64,000 bases of DNA, taken from assembly GCA_021296135.1 (NCBI GenBank), contig JAGWAZ010000002.1, forward strand, positions 1-64,000, written 5' to 3'. Positions within the stretch are counted from its first letter, which is position 1, and every line of letters starts with the position of its first letter. Below the pieces are notes generated by a model that saw only the letters and a program-made list of their open reading frames with translations, searched no databases and had not been told where the DNA came from. The translations under genes were made by a program, and so were the position numbers. Source of the stretch: Chlorobiota bacterium (GTDB lineage: Bacteria; Bacteroidota; Ignavibacteria; OLB7). Shown here one piece after another: positions 1 to 8,210 of the stretch.

Positions 1-15
1 TTTCTGTTCCATTTG

Positions 16-65
16 CTGTGTCATAGTTTAATGAAGATTAACAATTATCTATGACACAGTTTTTT
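16..65 (+). terminator. Terminator-like hairpin with T-run at left edge
   Basis: Perfect 11-bp inverted repeat (CTGTGTCATAG / CTATGACACAG) with a 22-nt A/T-rich spacer, followed at once by six T. It reads as a rho-independent terminator for a gene entering from the left, but the stem is AT-rich and the loop long, so an element end is also possible. Confidence 0.45.
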
Positions 66-311
66 GAACACCCTCTTCCTACTCCGTGGTCCGTAATACC
101 TATTACCCATAAGGACTAAAGATGTTTCTATCGCTTTCCAGTTTTCAGTCTTTATCGTACCCATATCAAAGTTAGCGAGACACTATGAAGGGGTGGTAGG
201 ACAGATGTCCATTTTTATAGGACTTTTCCGAACTATTACAAAAAGATATAGTTGAGACTGAACGCCCGTTGGTTGGTTGTTGGTTGTCAGAGGCCAAGAG
301 AATCACATCGT
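66..311. other. Gene-free stretch
   Basis: No convincing coding region on either strand. The short ORFs called here (252-470, 277-639) run through the palindromic element downstream and have no protein-like composition. Confidence 0.5.
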
Positions 312-412
312 CCCAGCCGTAAAGGGCTGGGCTATGGAACGGCATTTACTCCCGAACGTTCGTCTACCCCTAGCCCCGGCGTTTACGCCGGGGTCACAAG
401 AGTACTCTCGAT
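312..412 (+). repeat. Composite palindromic (REP-like) element, copy 1
   Basis: Three palindromes lie within about 80 bp. Hairpin A is CCCAGCC/GGCTGGG with a 6-nt loop (312-331). A 10-bp perfect palindrome CGAACGTTCG follows at 353-362. Hairpin B is CCCCGGCG-TTTA-CGCCGGGG (374-393). The last 34 bp (379-412) recur at 26060-26093 with one mismatch. The GC-rich paired arms and dispersed copies resemble REP/BIME elements mobilised by REP-associated transposases; that assignment is inference. It lies just beyond the degenerate 3' side of the truncated minus-strand gene at 453-728. Confidence 0.6.
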
Positions 413-452
413 ATCAACGGATCGATCCATTATACAGAAAATCTTTGTGCCG

Positions 453-728
453 TTATTGCAAAAGGAGTGAAAACGACACAAAAGAGAGTAGAAATAAGAT
501 GGTAGCCGAACGGGAAAATCCGGGGAGGGCGAGATATCTGACGTATGAAATGCTTGATGAGATTGCTGTTGCAACAAGGATACTGCCAGCAAAGAGCCAC
601 AGTACCCACCATGGACGATTCTTGTTCGAGCTGAGGTAGGTTCCGAGAGTTTGAATAACGTCGTTTCCGACAACGGAGTAGGATGCCAGCGTAAAACCGA
701 TAGACATGACGATTACGTTTGAATCCAT
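453..728 (-). pseudogene. 5' remnant of a multi-TM membrane protein gene
   Basis: The first ~57 residues look like a real membrane-protein N-terminus: a hydrophobic helix with GFTLASYSVVGNDVIQTLGT, then RPWWVLWLF opening a second helix. From memory this resembles the start of a multi-TM family in which a VxND(V/S)IQTLGTF motif is followed by RPWWVLW; some members are likened to phosphate permeases. After about residue 57 the frame becomes serine- and leucine-rich with no recognisable continuation, and it stops at 91 residues, far short of such a family. I read it as the 5' end of a gene whose rest was lost, with the REP-like element beyond the break. A short two-TM protein cannot be excluded. 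Confidence 0.45.
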
Positions 729-947
729 TCGGGAATTGTTTGGTATTGCGATTGGAATTTGCTGAGTGGCGTTTATCCCTGCTCACTTCCCCTTGCTGCG
801 TAAGGAGCAAAGATAGCCCCTCATAGCTTCTGGAGCCCATTAAATGTGGGTATTCTGCACCTTCATACTCGGATATAGCCTGAAAACAGATTAGACTGAC
901 CGACGCTTCCTTTTCCCTATATTCTCCTTGAAGTACAAATTATCAAT

Positions 948-1616
948 ATGAGCATGAGACCACGCATCTATTATTCTTCACATCATCTCTGGGCAGCCAA
1001 TCGTTGGGCTGCTGAAGCTGGGCGTATTGAGAGTTCCTTCGATGGAACTCCTCGGACCGATATTGAACACCGTTCTTACGTGACAAATACCATCTTTTCA
1101 ACTGTGGCATTTCTCGAAGCGGCGATCAACGAACTGTTCCAGGATGCCTATGAAGAACATCTTGCCTATATCGGAACGCTCGATCCCGCTGTGCGTGAGT
1201 CGATAGGGGAATTCTGGCGCATTATTGCGGAGCATAATGTTCGAGCACGCTCACGCTTCGGAACAACTGAAAAATACGAGATTGCTCTTGCATTGACCCA
1301 CAGCGAGCCGCTTGATCGGGAGGAAGAAGAGTATCAGGACGTACGTCTTGTGATTCGTATTCAGAACGCTTTGGTTCACTACAAACCGAGCAAACTGATG
1401 CAGATCGATAAATCAGGGTTCGATGAGTCTCTGCATGGTAAGTTCCCACTGAATTCGATAATGGCAAATACTGAAAACCCGTTTTTCCCCGACAAAGCAC
1501 TTGGAGCCGGATGTGCTCGGTGGGCAATTGACTCCTGTCGTCAGTTTGCTGATGCGTTCTTTCAGGCGATTGGTGTGAAACCGAATTATCAGGTGGCCGA
1601 GTTTGCTGAGAGATGA
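948..1616 (+). CDS. Hypothetical protein with HEPN-like Rx6H motif
   Basis: Soluble 222-residue protein without signal peptide or membrane segment. It is mostly helical in appearance and contains R-IQNALV-H (Arg137 to His144) followed by YKPS. An R-x(4-6)-H motif in an all-alpha protein of this size is the hallmark of HEPN domains, many of which are RNases or toxin/defence components; others are non-enzymatic. The remainder (an acidic EEEEYQDVR stretch, a conserved-looking end) is not recognised. The ATG at 948 has no strong Shine-Dalgarno; an internal ATG two codons later is equally possible. It stands alone: upstream is the degenerate region, downstream the flippase starts ~120 bp away. No MNT-type nucleotidyltransferase partner is adjacent. 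HEPN membership is a motif-level inference. Confidence 0.55.
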   Translation: MSMRPRIYYSSHHLWAANRWAAEAGRIESSFDGTPRTDIEHRSYVTNTIFSTVAFLEAAINELFQDAYEEHLAYIGTLDPAVRESIGEFWRIIAEHNVRARSRFGTTEKYEIALALTHSEPLDREEEEYQDVRLVIRIQNALVHYKPSKLMQIDKSGFDESLHGKFPLNSIMANTENPFFPDKALGAGCARWAIDSCRQFADAFFQAIGVKPNYQVAEFAER

Positions 1617-1734
1617 TTTTCTGGCAACAGATCGTGCCAAGGTTCTTCTATCTCCTTTGAGCATAGCCTATGGTTTCTGAACACACTCTCTATCAATCCC
1701 CTTGAAGACTTCTGCGTATGTTCTTCTCTTTGCT

Positions 1735-3231
1735 ATGCGACAGCAACTGCGACAACTATCAGGAGACACGGCGATCTATGGTCTTACAACGATCATCCAG
1801 CGTTTTCTGTCTTTTCTTCTGACTCCATTCTATACCCATTTTCTTCTTCCAGCTGAACTTGGCATCCAGGCTGATCTCTTCGTCATCATTGCGTTTCTTC
1901 TGATCCTGGCAAATGCCGGGATGGAGTCAGCCTATTTCAAGTATGATTCGGTCGCGAAGAATGATGCCGAGCGACGAACAACCTTCTGGAACGCCCTTGG
2001 TATCAACTGGAGCGTTGCCGGAGCGCTTGGTATAGTGTTCATTCTCTTCCCCGACGCCCTCAATCAGATCACCTTCATGAATCTCCCCGAGAAGTATCAC
2101 TACCTGATCCGTATAGCCGGGGTGATTATGACGCTCGATTCGATGAGCATGATCCCGCTCGGGTTACTCCGTATGCGCAGGCGAGCCTTCAAGTTCGGTG
2201 TCATCAAAATCATCACGATTCTTGTCAATGTCATCGTGAATGTCATTCTGGTTGGATTTCTTGACATGAAGCTGGAAGGAATCTTCATTGCAGGTATTCT
2301 CCAGTCGGCGGTGCAGTTTGCCTTGGTTATTCCGTTTGCTTTGTTGATGCGTCCTGTCGCATTCAATGGTGCGCTGCGTCGCCTGATGGTCCGTTTCGGT
2401 CTGCCAACCATCGGGGTTGGCCTGTCGATGGTAGCATTGCAGTTGATTGATCGACCGATCATTCGCTCCATTGCTGGACATGAAGCCCTTGGGCTTTATC
2501 AGGCAAACTATCGTCTTGGCATTGTGATGATTGTTTTTGTCTCGATCTTCGAGTTTGCCTGGCGACCTTTCTTTCTTCAACAGGCATCGAAGGAGAACGC
2601 ACAGAGGCTATATGCCAGAGTCTTTACATACTTCAATCTCATTGCTGGGATGATCCTTCTGGCCGTTGCATTCTTCATTCCTGATATTGCGGCCTTCCCG
2701 ATACCATTCACAGACGCGACCTTTATCAACTCAATGTATTGGGAGGGATTGGGAATCGTACCAATTATTCTTGGAGCCTATCTCTTCAATGGTTGGTACA
2801 CAAACTTTATTGTCGGCGTCTACATTGAAAAGAGGACAAGTTCTCTTCTCTGGATTACACTCGCAGGCGCAGCGATTGAAGCTCTCCTTTGTTTTGCTTT
2901 GGTGCCGGTTATCGGAATTTATGGCGGCGCCTGGGCAACATTCAGCGCCTATGCCCTGATGGCCTTCGGGCTCTACTTCGACATCCGCCGATTCTATCCA
3001 ATTCCCTACGAGTGGGGGAGAGTGTTACTGATTTTGCTTGGTGCCGGAGGATTGTTGGCTGCTAACCTGCTTCTGATCGACATCGGCGACCTCTCTGCGG
3101 AAGCATTCTTCCTGCGTCTGCTTCTTCTGGCCGGGATGCCCCTCTGGCTGTGGATCACTGGCTTTTTCACACGGTCAGAGAGAGCAGAAATGAAGCATCT
3201 GTTTGGGATGATGAAACAGGGGGGAAGATAA
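1735..3231 (+). CDS. Polysaccharide flippase (Wzx/MATE-like MOP superfamily)
   Basis: Integral membrane protein of 498 residues from the ATG at 1735 (509 from the track's TTG at 1702). It has about 12-14 hydrophobic helices spread over the full length and the N-terminal pattern LSGDTAIYGLTTIIQRF that is typical of oligosaccharide flippases of the MOP (MATE/Wzx) superfamily. Such proteins flip lipid-linked glycans across the inner membrane for surface-polysaccharide assembly. The ATG at 1735 is preferred because family members usually start close to this motif and the TTG lacks a good ribosome site. The stop codon overlaps the next start (TAATG), so it is probably translationally coupled to the CPBP protease gene. 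The polysaccharide cassette at 44.9-50.4 kb lacks its own flippase, so this one might serve it. Confidence 0.85.
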   Translation: MRQQLRQLSGDTAIYGLTTIIQRFLSFLLTPFYTHFLLPAELGIQADLFVIIAFLLILANAGMESAYFKYDSVAKNDAERRTTFWNALGINWSVAGALGIVFILFPDALNQITFMNLPEKYHYLIRIAGVIMTLDSMSMIPLGLLRMRRRAFKFGVIKIITILVNVIVNVILVGFLDMKLEGIFIAGILQSAVQFALVIPFALLMRPVAFNGALRRLMVRFGLPTIGVGLSMVALQLIDRPIIRSIAGHEALGLYQANYRLGIVMIVFVSIFEFAWRPFFLQQASKENAQRLYARVFTYFNLIAGMILLAVAFFIPDIAAFPIPFTDATFINSMYWEGLGIVPIILGAYLFNGWYTNFIVGVYIEKRTSSLLWITLAGAAIEALLCFALVPVIGIYGGAWATFSAYALMAFGLYFDIRRFYPIPYEWGRVLLILLGAGGLLAANLLLIDIGDLSAEAFFLRLLLLAGMPLWLWITGFFTRSERAEMKHLFGMMKQGGR

Positions 3232-4106
3232 TGTTCTGGAAGCGTCGGAAGGTAGGGGTGAACGTTCAAGGGGCAGGAGTGCTGATTCTGATCACAGGCC
3301 TTATTGCCTTTGTAGCTTTTGCTCTTGCCCGATCGTTCGGATTTGCCTTTACCTCGCTGTGGGTTGGACCATTCTTCTACGGAGCGCTCTTACTTGGTAC
3401 TCTCCTGACGGTCCCTCTTTTTGATCGAATGCCGGTCGATTGGGTCGGTTTAGGAGTTCATCGCTGGGTTGGAAGAGAAATCGGATGGGGCATAGGGCTT
3501 GGCCTTGGTATGGCGACGTTCGCCTGGGTGCCGTCAGCCCTTTTGGGGACGGTTGAGTTCAGAGGAATTGAGCAGTCTTCAACGCTCCTCTATTGGTTTG
3601 TTTTCATTCTTATCGGTGCGACTGGGGAGGAACTTCTATTCCGAGGGTATCTTTTCCAGCGCGGGATTGAGGTGTTTGGCGTTCTGATTGCAACCCTCCT
3701 TTTTTCCGCTGGGTTTGCTTTGGCACATCTTGGTAATCCAGAGCTTTCGTGGCTTTCACTTATTAATACCTTCATCGCCGGAATATTCTTCTCTGCCTGC
3801 TATCTGGTAACAGAGGGGTTATGGTTGCCAATTGCTGCTCACGTTGCCTGGAACTGTATGCTATCTCTCGTGCTTGGCCTGCCAACAAGTGGCTTGATCT
3901 TCGAAGAGTCCTTGTTCCGTACAGGAGTTGAGGACCATTGTTTCCTGACCGGCGGTTCGTTTGGCCCCGAAGGTGGGATCGGAGCGACAGTTGCGTTGCT
4001 TCTGGGTGGAGCGATTCTCTATATTATTCCTGGTATCAGGATTGCTCCCTGGAGTTATGCACGTTCCTTCTGGGCGATATACAGGCAAAGGGGGGGAGAA
4101 CATTAG
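3231..4106 (+). CDS. CPBP-family intramembrane glutamic protease
   Basis: 291-residue polytopic membrane protein with about eight hydrophobic helices. It carries the CPBP (CAAX protease and bacteriocin-processing, also Abi) signature: GEELLFRGYL around residue 132 (EExxxR), FALAHLG in the next helix and a late HVAWN histidine motif. These residues form the glutamate/histidine catalytic site of Rce1-like proteases; substrates of bacterial members are mostly unknown. The track start at 3150 lies inside the flippase. The ATG at 3231 overlaps the flippase stop by one base and follows a GGGGGAAG ribosome site, so this start is firm. Coupling to the flippase hints at an envelope role, but that is inference. 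Confidence 0.85.
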   Translation: MFWKRRKVGVNVQGAGVLILITGLIAFVAFALARSFGFAFTSLWVGPFFYGALLLGTLLTVPLFDRMPVDWVGLGVHRWVGREIGWGIGLGLGMATFAWVPSALLGTVEFRGIEQSSTLLYWFVFILIGATGEELLFRGYLFQRGIEVFGVLIATLLFSAGFALAHLGNPELSWLSLINTFIAGIFFSACYLVTEGLWLPIAAHVAWNCMLSLVLGLPTSGLIFEESLFRTGVEDHCFLTGGSFGPEGGIGATVALLLGGAILYIIPGIRIAPWSYARSFWAIYRQRGGEH

Positions 4107-4245
4107 CGTGGTAGCCTCACATCCTGCAAGAAGTTTGGCATATCATGGTGAGCAAACCATTTGAGGGGATATTGGTCTACGCCAACGCCTTTACAGATAA
4201 ATAAAATGGAGAGATGTACCCTGGCTCAACTAACAGGAGAAACCG

Positions 4246-5454
4246 ATGAAAAGAACGTACAGCGCGGCGATTACAGCCATTTTCGCACTTGTGATGTTAT
4301 TTGGTCTTGGTCTTCCGCATTCGACACAAGCCCAGTGGATTCTGCTTGAAGATACTGCCCATCGTATGGTTCAGGAAGGGCTTGATGAGATGTACAATCT
4401 GAACCACAGCAAGGCCAACAAGATTTTTACATCGTTGTCAAAAATGATACCGGGGCATCCTGCTGGACCTTTCCTTCTTGGATTGAACGATTGGTGGCGT
4501 ATCAAACCGAATATTGCGGACAAGGCCGCAGTCGACAAGTACTCGAAATCGTTCAATGCCCATATGAACAGGTCGATTGTTATTTGCGATTCGTTGCTCA
4601 AAGAAAATCCGTTTGACATTGCCGGACTCTTCTTCAAGGGAGCCGCCTATGGCTATCGGGCGCGACTGAAATCTTCTGATTTACGAGCGAAGTCAGTGAC
4701 AACATGGGTGGGGGTGTTGAAGGATGCCCATGAGGGACGGAAGATGCTTCTGGAGTGTCAGCGTTTGGCCCCAGGCAATAGCGACGTACTTCTCGGTTCA
4801 GGACTGATACTCTACTGGTCAGAAGAGATCTTGAACAAGGTTCCAGGCTTAAAGACGTTGACATTGCCACCGGGTGACAAGCAGATCGGAATTCAGATGA
4901 TCCGTATATCAGCTACAAAAGCTCTCTACACAAAAGTAGAAGCGAAGTATGCGTTGCTTGAGATTATGGCTAACAACGAGAAGGACTGGGCACAAGCCCT
5001 GAACCTTTCCAAGGAGCTCTATTCGAAGTACCCGAACAATCCGGACTTTCACAAGTATTATGCTCGTGCCCTCTATTACAGAGGAAAGTTTCAGGAGTCG
5101 GATAACAAATGGCGAAAGTTGATGAAGCGTGTCAAGGCGCGTCAGTTTGGATATGAGCTTTCGTTTGTCAGGCAGGGATTATACTACCTGGGTGATATTC
5201 AGTTGCGGAAAGCAAATCCTGATCCAGCCGAGGCGGTGAGAATCCTGAAGGAGGCAATCAAAGTGAACAAGCGGTTGGATGAGGAAGATTCCGGTTACTA
5301 TGTTGCTGCAATTCTTCGCCTTGGAAACGCGTATGACAAGCTTGGAAAACGGGCCGAGGCAGAGAGACAATACAAGAAAGTACTTTCGCTTGATGATGTC
5401 AATAATCAATATCATAGCAAAGCACGAGAGTTCCTGGAAAAACCATATAGTTAA
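4246..5454 (+). CDS. Exported TPR-repeat protein
   Basis: 402 residues with a classic signal peptide (MKR, hydrophobic core, cleavage near TQAQA). The rest is helical with several degenerate TPR units, clearest in the C-terminal third (ALYYRGKFQESDNKWRKL, LGNAYDKLGKRAEAERQYKK). A long N-terminal part with regularly spaced helices matches exported TPR proteins of Bacteroidota/Chlorobiota of unknown role. The start is well supported by AGGAGA eight bases upstream of the ATG. It is monocistronic by appearance: a 139-bp gap upstream and a strong bidirectional hairpin downstream. Likely periplasmic scaffold; partner unknown. Confidence 0.8.
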   Translation: MKRTYSAAITAIFALVMLFGLGLPHSTQAQWILLEDTAHRMVQEGLDEMYNLNHSKANKIFTSLSKMIPGHPAGPFLLGLNDWWRIKPNIADKAAVDKYSKSFNAHMNRSIVICDSLLKENPFDIAGLFFKGAAYGYRARLKSSDLRAKSVTTWVGVLKDAHEGRKMLLECQRLAPGNSDVLLGSGLILYWSEEILNKVPGLKTLTLPPGDKQIGIQMIRISATKALYTKVEAKYALLEIMANNEKDWAQALNLSKELYSKYPNNPDFHKYYARALYYRGKFQESDNKWRKLMKRVKARQFGYELSFVRQGLYYLGDIQLRKANPDPAEAVRILKEAIKVNKRLDEEDSGYYVAAILRLGNAYDKLGKRAEAERQYKKVLSLDDVNNQYHSKAREFLEKPYS

Positions 5455-5574
5455 TCATAGTCGCTGGTTTCGGTGGTTCAATGTTGAACGGTTGGCCAAT
5501 GTAACCGGCAATAGATCCAGGGCTCTCGGGATTTTTCCCAATGATGAATTGATCTTCAGAGGAATTATAGAGTA

Positions 5575-5622
5575 GCAAAGAGAAGCCCTGCCGAAATCAA
5601 ATTCGGGAGGGCTTCTCTTTGC
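5575..5622. terminator. Bidirectional terminator between convergent genes
   Basis: Long near-perfect hairpin with arms GCAAAGAGAAGCCCT and AGGGCTTCTCTTTGC extended inward by CCGAA/TTCGG. It sits between the TPR gene (+) and the rhodanese gene (-), as expected for a shared terminator. No long T-run follows on either side. Confidence 0.8.
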
Positions 5623-5667
5623 AGATTCAAATCTTATGCAAGGGAATCAACTCCATCATCCCTCGAC

Positions 5668-6141
5668 TCACAATCCAGCCTGGCTGGTTGCGTTCTCATT
5701 CCACTCGAGCCATCCGCCACGAAAGACCATGACGTTTGTATAGCCATCCTTCAGAACCTTGCGTGCAGCACGCGGAGCGGCTGAGCATCGCGGTCCACCA
5801 CAATAGAAGACCATAGCGACATCTTTATCCTCAGGGAGAGTAAAGTGTGAGAAGAGAACCGCTCCCTCGATGTGTCCTTTGTTGTAGGACTCTTCGCCAC
5901 GAGCATCGATAACGTACACGTTTTCTTCCATCAGTTGGAGTAGCTGATCGTACGTAATTGAGGAGAACTGGATTTCCTCGCTCTTCTCTTCAGATTTCTT
6001 TTGCTTACTGCCTTTACATTTCTTCGCGCATTTGCTTGCAGATTTCTTGCTTGAGCAGCTTCCACCTGCTTGAGCTTGGAGCGCCTCAGCACTGAAAAAC
6101 AACGCAAATGCGGCCGCGAATGGGATCAATCGTTTAATCAT
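5668..6141 (-). CDS. Exported rhodanese-domain protein
   Basis: 157 residues. A signal peptide (MIKRLIPFAAAFALFFSAEA, cleaved after AQA) is followed by an unusual Lys/Ser/Cys-rich linker (residues 27-55, four cysteines, many lysines), then one rhodanese domain: VYVIDARGEESYNKGHIEGA and the active-site loop YCGGPRCSAA with Cys114 as predicted persulfide-carrying nucleophile. Rhodaneses transfer sulfane sulfur or act as persulfide sensors; an exported single-domain form would act in the periplasm. The linker cysteines could bind metal or form disulfides (inference). It has its own convergent terminator; ClpS lies about 130 bp upstream on the same strand. Confidence 0.88.
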   Translation of the reverse strand: MIKRLIPFAAAFALFFSAEALQAQAGGSCSSKKSASKCAKKCKGSKQKKSEEKSEEIQFSSITYDQLLQLMEENVYVIDARGEESYNKGHIEGAVLFSHFTLPEDKDVAMVFYCGGPRCSAAPRAARKVLKDGYTNVMVFRGGWLEWNENATSQAGL

Positions 6142-6270
6142 GGTAAACCCTCATTATGTTATGATGAAAAAAAACGGTGTTTTTCTGATAAATTCTAGAC
6201 GGTAACCTGACTTTCAGATTGTCTGAAATTTTACTTGATTGACGTTATAACCGGATAATTGTTCCGTCGG

Positions 6271-6654
6271 TCAGGATTCAATCGATGTGTGGAGTGCAAT
6301 TTCCTCAAGGACCGAACTGACGCGAAGGCAGCGATCAAGCTCTCCCTCAAAGACAGAAGCAAGGCCACGAGAGTCGACTTCCATGGCAATCTGCTCAGCT
6401 TCAGATGGAGGACAATCAATTGCTTTCATCAATTGGTGAATCACTTCATCGAACGTGTGGATTTCATCGTTGTAGAGGATCACTTTGGCTGGAAAGCCAA
6501 TTAAAGTATCCTCAGCAACCATTACATCTTTATCAGGAGATTCGATGATAGTAGAACCGGGCAACACTGCAGTTTTGGCAGGTGAGTTTGCCTCAGCAAT
6601 TGTGCCGAAAAAACCTCTCAGTCGGCTTAATTGTTTTCTAAGTCTATCAAACAT
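6271..6654 (-). CDS. clpS: ATP-dependent Clp protease adaptor ClpS
   Basis: 127 residues. The C-terminal ~85 match the ClpS fold: PAKVILYNDEIHTFDEVI (the N-degron pocket region, with the conserved ND and TF/DEV positions), then the helix with AEQIAMEVDSRG and the terminal helix. ClpS binds ClpA/ClpC and delivers N-end-rule substrates. The first ~35 residues are a variable, basic extension (MFDRLRKQLSRLRG), as in many ClpS proteins. No clpA/clpC is adjacent in the window. The usual helix residue pattern after 'Glu-Val-Asp' keeps a small residue (SRG) in place of the more common HxxG. Confidence 0.82.
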   Translation of the reverse strand: MFDRLRKQLSRLRGFFGTIAEANSPAKTAVLPGSTIIESPDKDVMVAEDTLIGFPAKVILYNDEIHTFDEVIHQLMKAIDCPPSEAEQIAMEVDSRGLASVFEGELDRCLRVSSVLEEIALHTSIES

Positions 6655-6718
6655 GTTTATAAAATACTTTCTGTAGATGGATGAAACAAGAGCGAGGCCT
6701 ACAAGGTTTCCATAGATG

Positions 6719-8077
6719 CTATGGAGCTACAAATTTATAAACAACGCTATTTTTTTCATCGCTGACAAAAAATGTCTTACCCTCCTTACTCCAGGTAATT
6801 CCGACTGGCCGACCCCAGAAATCTCCCTTTTCATCAATCCATCCACTGATAAAATCTGCTTGATATGGGTCTGTTCCATCGTTGTTGCTCCGAACTCTAA
6901 CAACCTTGAATCCCGTGCGTAGTTCGTTAGGACGACTGACAGCACTGATCACGTAGCCTTTATAGACGATAATCATTGCATTCTTCCATTCAGGGCCGAG
7001 AGCATCGTTCGTATAAAAGCGCATATCGGTTGGAAGAGAGTATGGTTGTAGCTCAATAACAGGGGCCTTTGGATTTTCCGGTAGCCTGGGGTCGGTATCC
7101 TTGTAATCGCTGAATTTCGGGTTTCGATAATTCTGCGAGTAGTAATAGGGATGTCCGTAGTATTGGGCCGAATGTTCTCCTGTAAGAATATTGACTTCTT
7201 CGGGTGCTAATTGTTCTGCGAGGTCGTCCATTCCTTGATCAATACCCCACACATCTCCTGTTACCGGATGGATGTCCATACCCATCGTATTGCGAAGACC
7301 TACTTTGAACAGACGTTTCGGGCGCTCACCTTCTTTCTTCATACGCAGGATGATTGCATGATCTCTGTCCCGTTCCTCACCATTGGCATTGGTTGCACCA
7401 ACACTGATATAGAAACTATTGTCGGAAGGGCGATAGCGAATCGTCCGTGTGTAGAAGTCTCCTCCCTTTTTAATTCCATCGGTTAACTGTGTGCTTGTTC
7501 CTTCGATTGAGGTTGGAGAGGAAAAGTCAAAACGGTAAACGTGAGTCTCGTCGGTATAGTAAAGCGAACCGTCAACAAACTCCATTCCGTGGGGAGTTGC
7601 CAGACCATCAGCTATAATGGTTGGTGAACCCCCTTTAGGGATGGCAAGTATCCTTCCTCCTTCAATATCACTCACGAAAAGGGTGCCATCATCACGTAAG
7701 ACAAGGCCACTTGGTTTACCGAGATTCCAGGCGTAGACTTCAGCGCTGAAGCCCGAAGGGAGATAAAGCTTTCGAGGCTGCTTTAAGGCTGCAACCTCCA
7801 GGCCTGCTGCATCGGGCACCTGAACGAGGACCGAATCCATACTCGGCAGAAACTCAACGGTTGCGAGTTTTATGACACCGTTCTCTTTGTAGTCGGCATA
7901 GTCAATCCAGGATCTCAGCTCACCCGAAAGAGTGAGCGTGTCACGTTGAAGAGCTTGTGGCTTCTTCTGATTGTAGAAGATCGATGTGAATCTACTACAG
8001 GAGATTGTGGTCAGTGAGACCGTTGAGAGCAGAATGATAAATGAGAATCGTGCAGTGCGTGAAGATTGGTCAACCAT
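6719..8077 (-). CDS. Sorbosone/glucose dehydrogenase-like beta-propeller lipoprotein
   Basis: 452 residues from the ATG at 8077; the track start at 8173 adds a non-conserved leader. The chosen ATG is preceded by AAGGAAGG and opens a signal peptide with a lipobox-like LTTISC, so it is probably a lipoprotein. The body is a six-bladed propeller of the GSDH (PQQ-dependent sugar dehydrogenase, L-sorbosone dehydrogenase) type: LPSGFSAEVYAWNLGKPSGL, TPHGMEFVDGSLYYTD, GLRNTMGMDIHPVTGDVW and the late LPTDMRFYTNDALGPEWKNA. Relatives oxidise sugars or aldehydes with PQQ, but many bind no PQQ and have unknown substrates. It is divergently transcribed from hutU across 133 bp. Confidence 0.78.
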   Translation of the reverse strand: MVDQSSRTARFSFIILLSTVSLTTISCSRFTSIFYNQKKPQALQRDTLTLSGELRSWIDYADYKENGVIKLATVEFLPSMDSVLVQVPDAAGLEVAALKQPRKLYLPSGFSAEVYAWNLGKPSGLVLRDDGTLFVSDIEGGRILAIPKGGSPTIIADGLATPHGMEFVDGSLYYTDETHVYRFDFSSPTSIEGTSTQLTDGIKKGGDFYTRTIRYRPSDNSFYISVGATNANGEERDRDHAIILRMKKEGERPKRLFKVGLRNTMGMDIHPVTGDVWGIDQGMDDLAEQLAPEEVNILTGEHSAQYYGHPYYYSQNYRNPKFSDYKDTDPRLPENPKAPVIELQPYSLPTDMRFYTNDALGPEWKNAMIIVYKGYVISAVSRPNELRTGFKVVRVRSNNDGTDPYQADFISGWIDEKGDFWGRPVGITWSKEGKTFFVSDEKNSVVYKFVAP

Positions 8078-8079
8078 AA

Positions 8080-8087
8080 CCTTCCTT
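8080..8087 (-). promoter_or_regulatory. Shine-Dalgarno fixing the start of the GSDH-like gene
   Basis: AAGGAAGG on the minus strand directly before the ATG at 8077. It decides against the upstream start in the ORF track. Confidence 0.65.
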
Positions 8088-8210
8088 GTGAGTTTGTCCT
8101 CGATACTATAATCCCGGACAAATCTACTGATTTTGATTGAACAGATACACAGCCGTACTTTCCAGCTTTCCAAGATGAGAATTGAGACTCACAAACGTTA
8201 AAAGAAACGA

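Noticed and set aside
277-639. 120-residue ORF through the palindromic element
   Set aside because: Reads through two hairpins and has no family; peptide is translation of a repeat.
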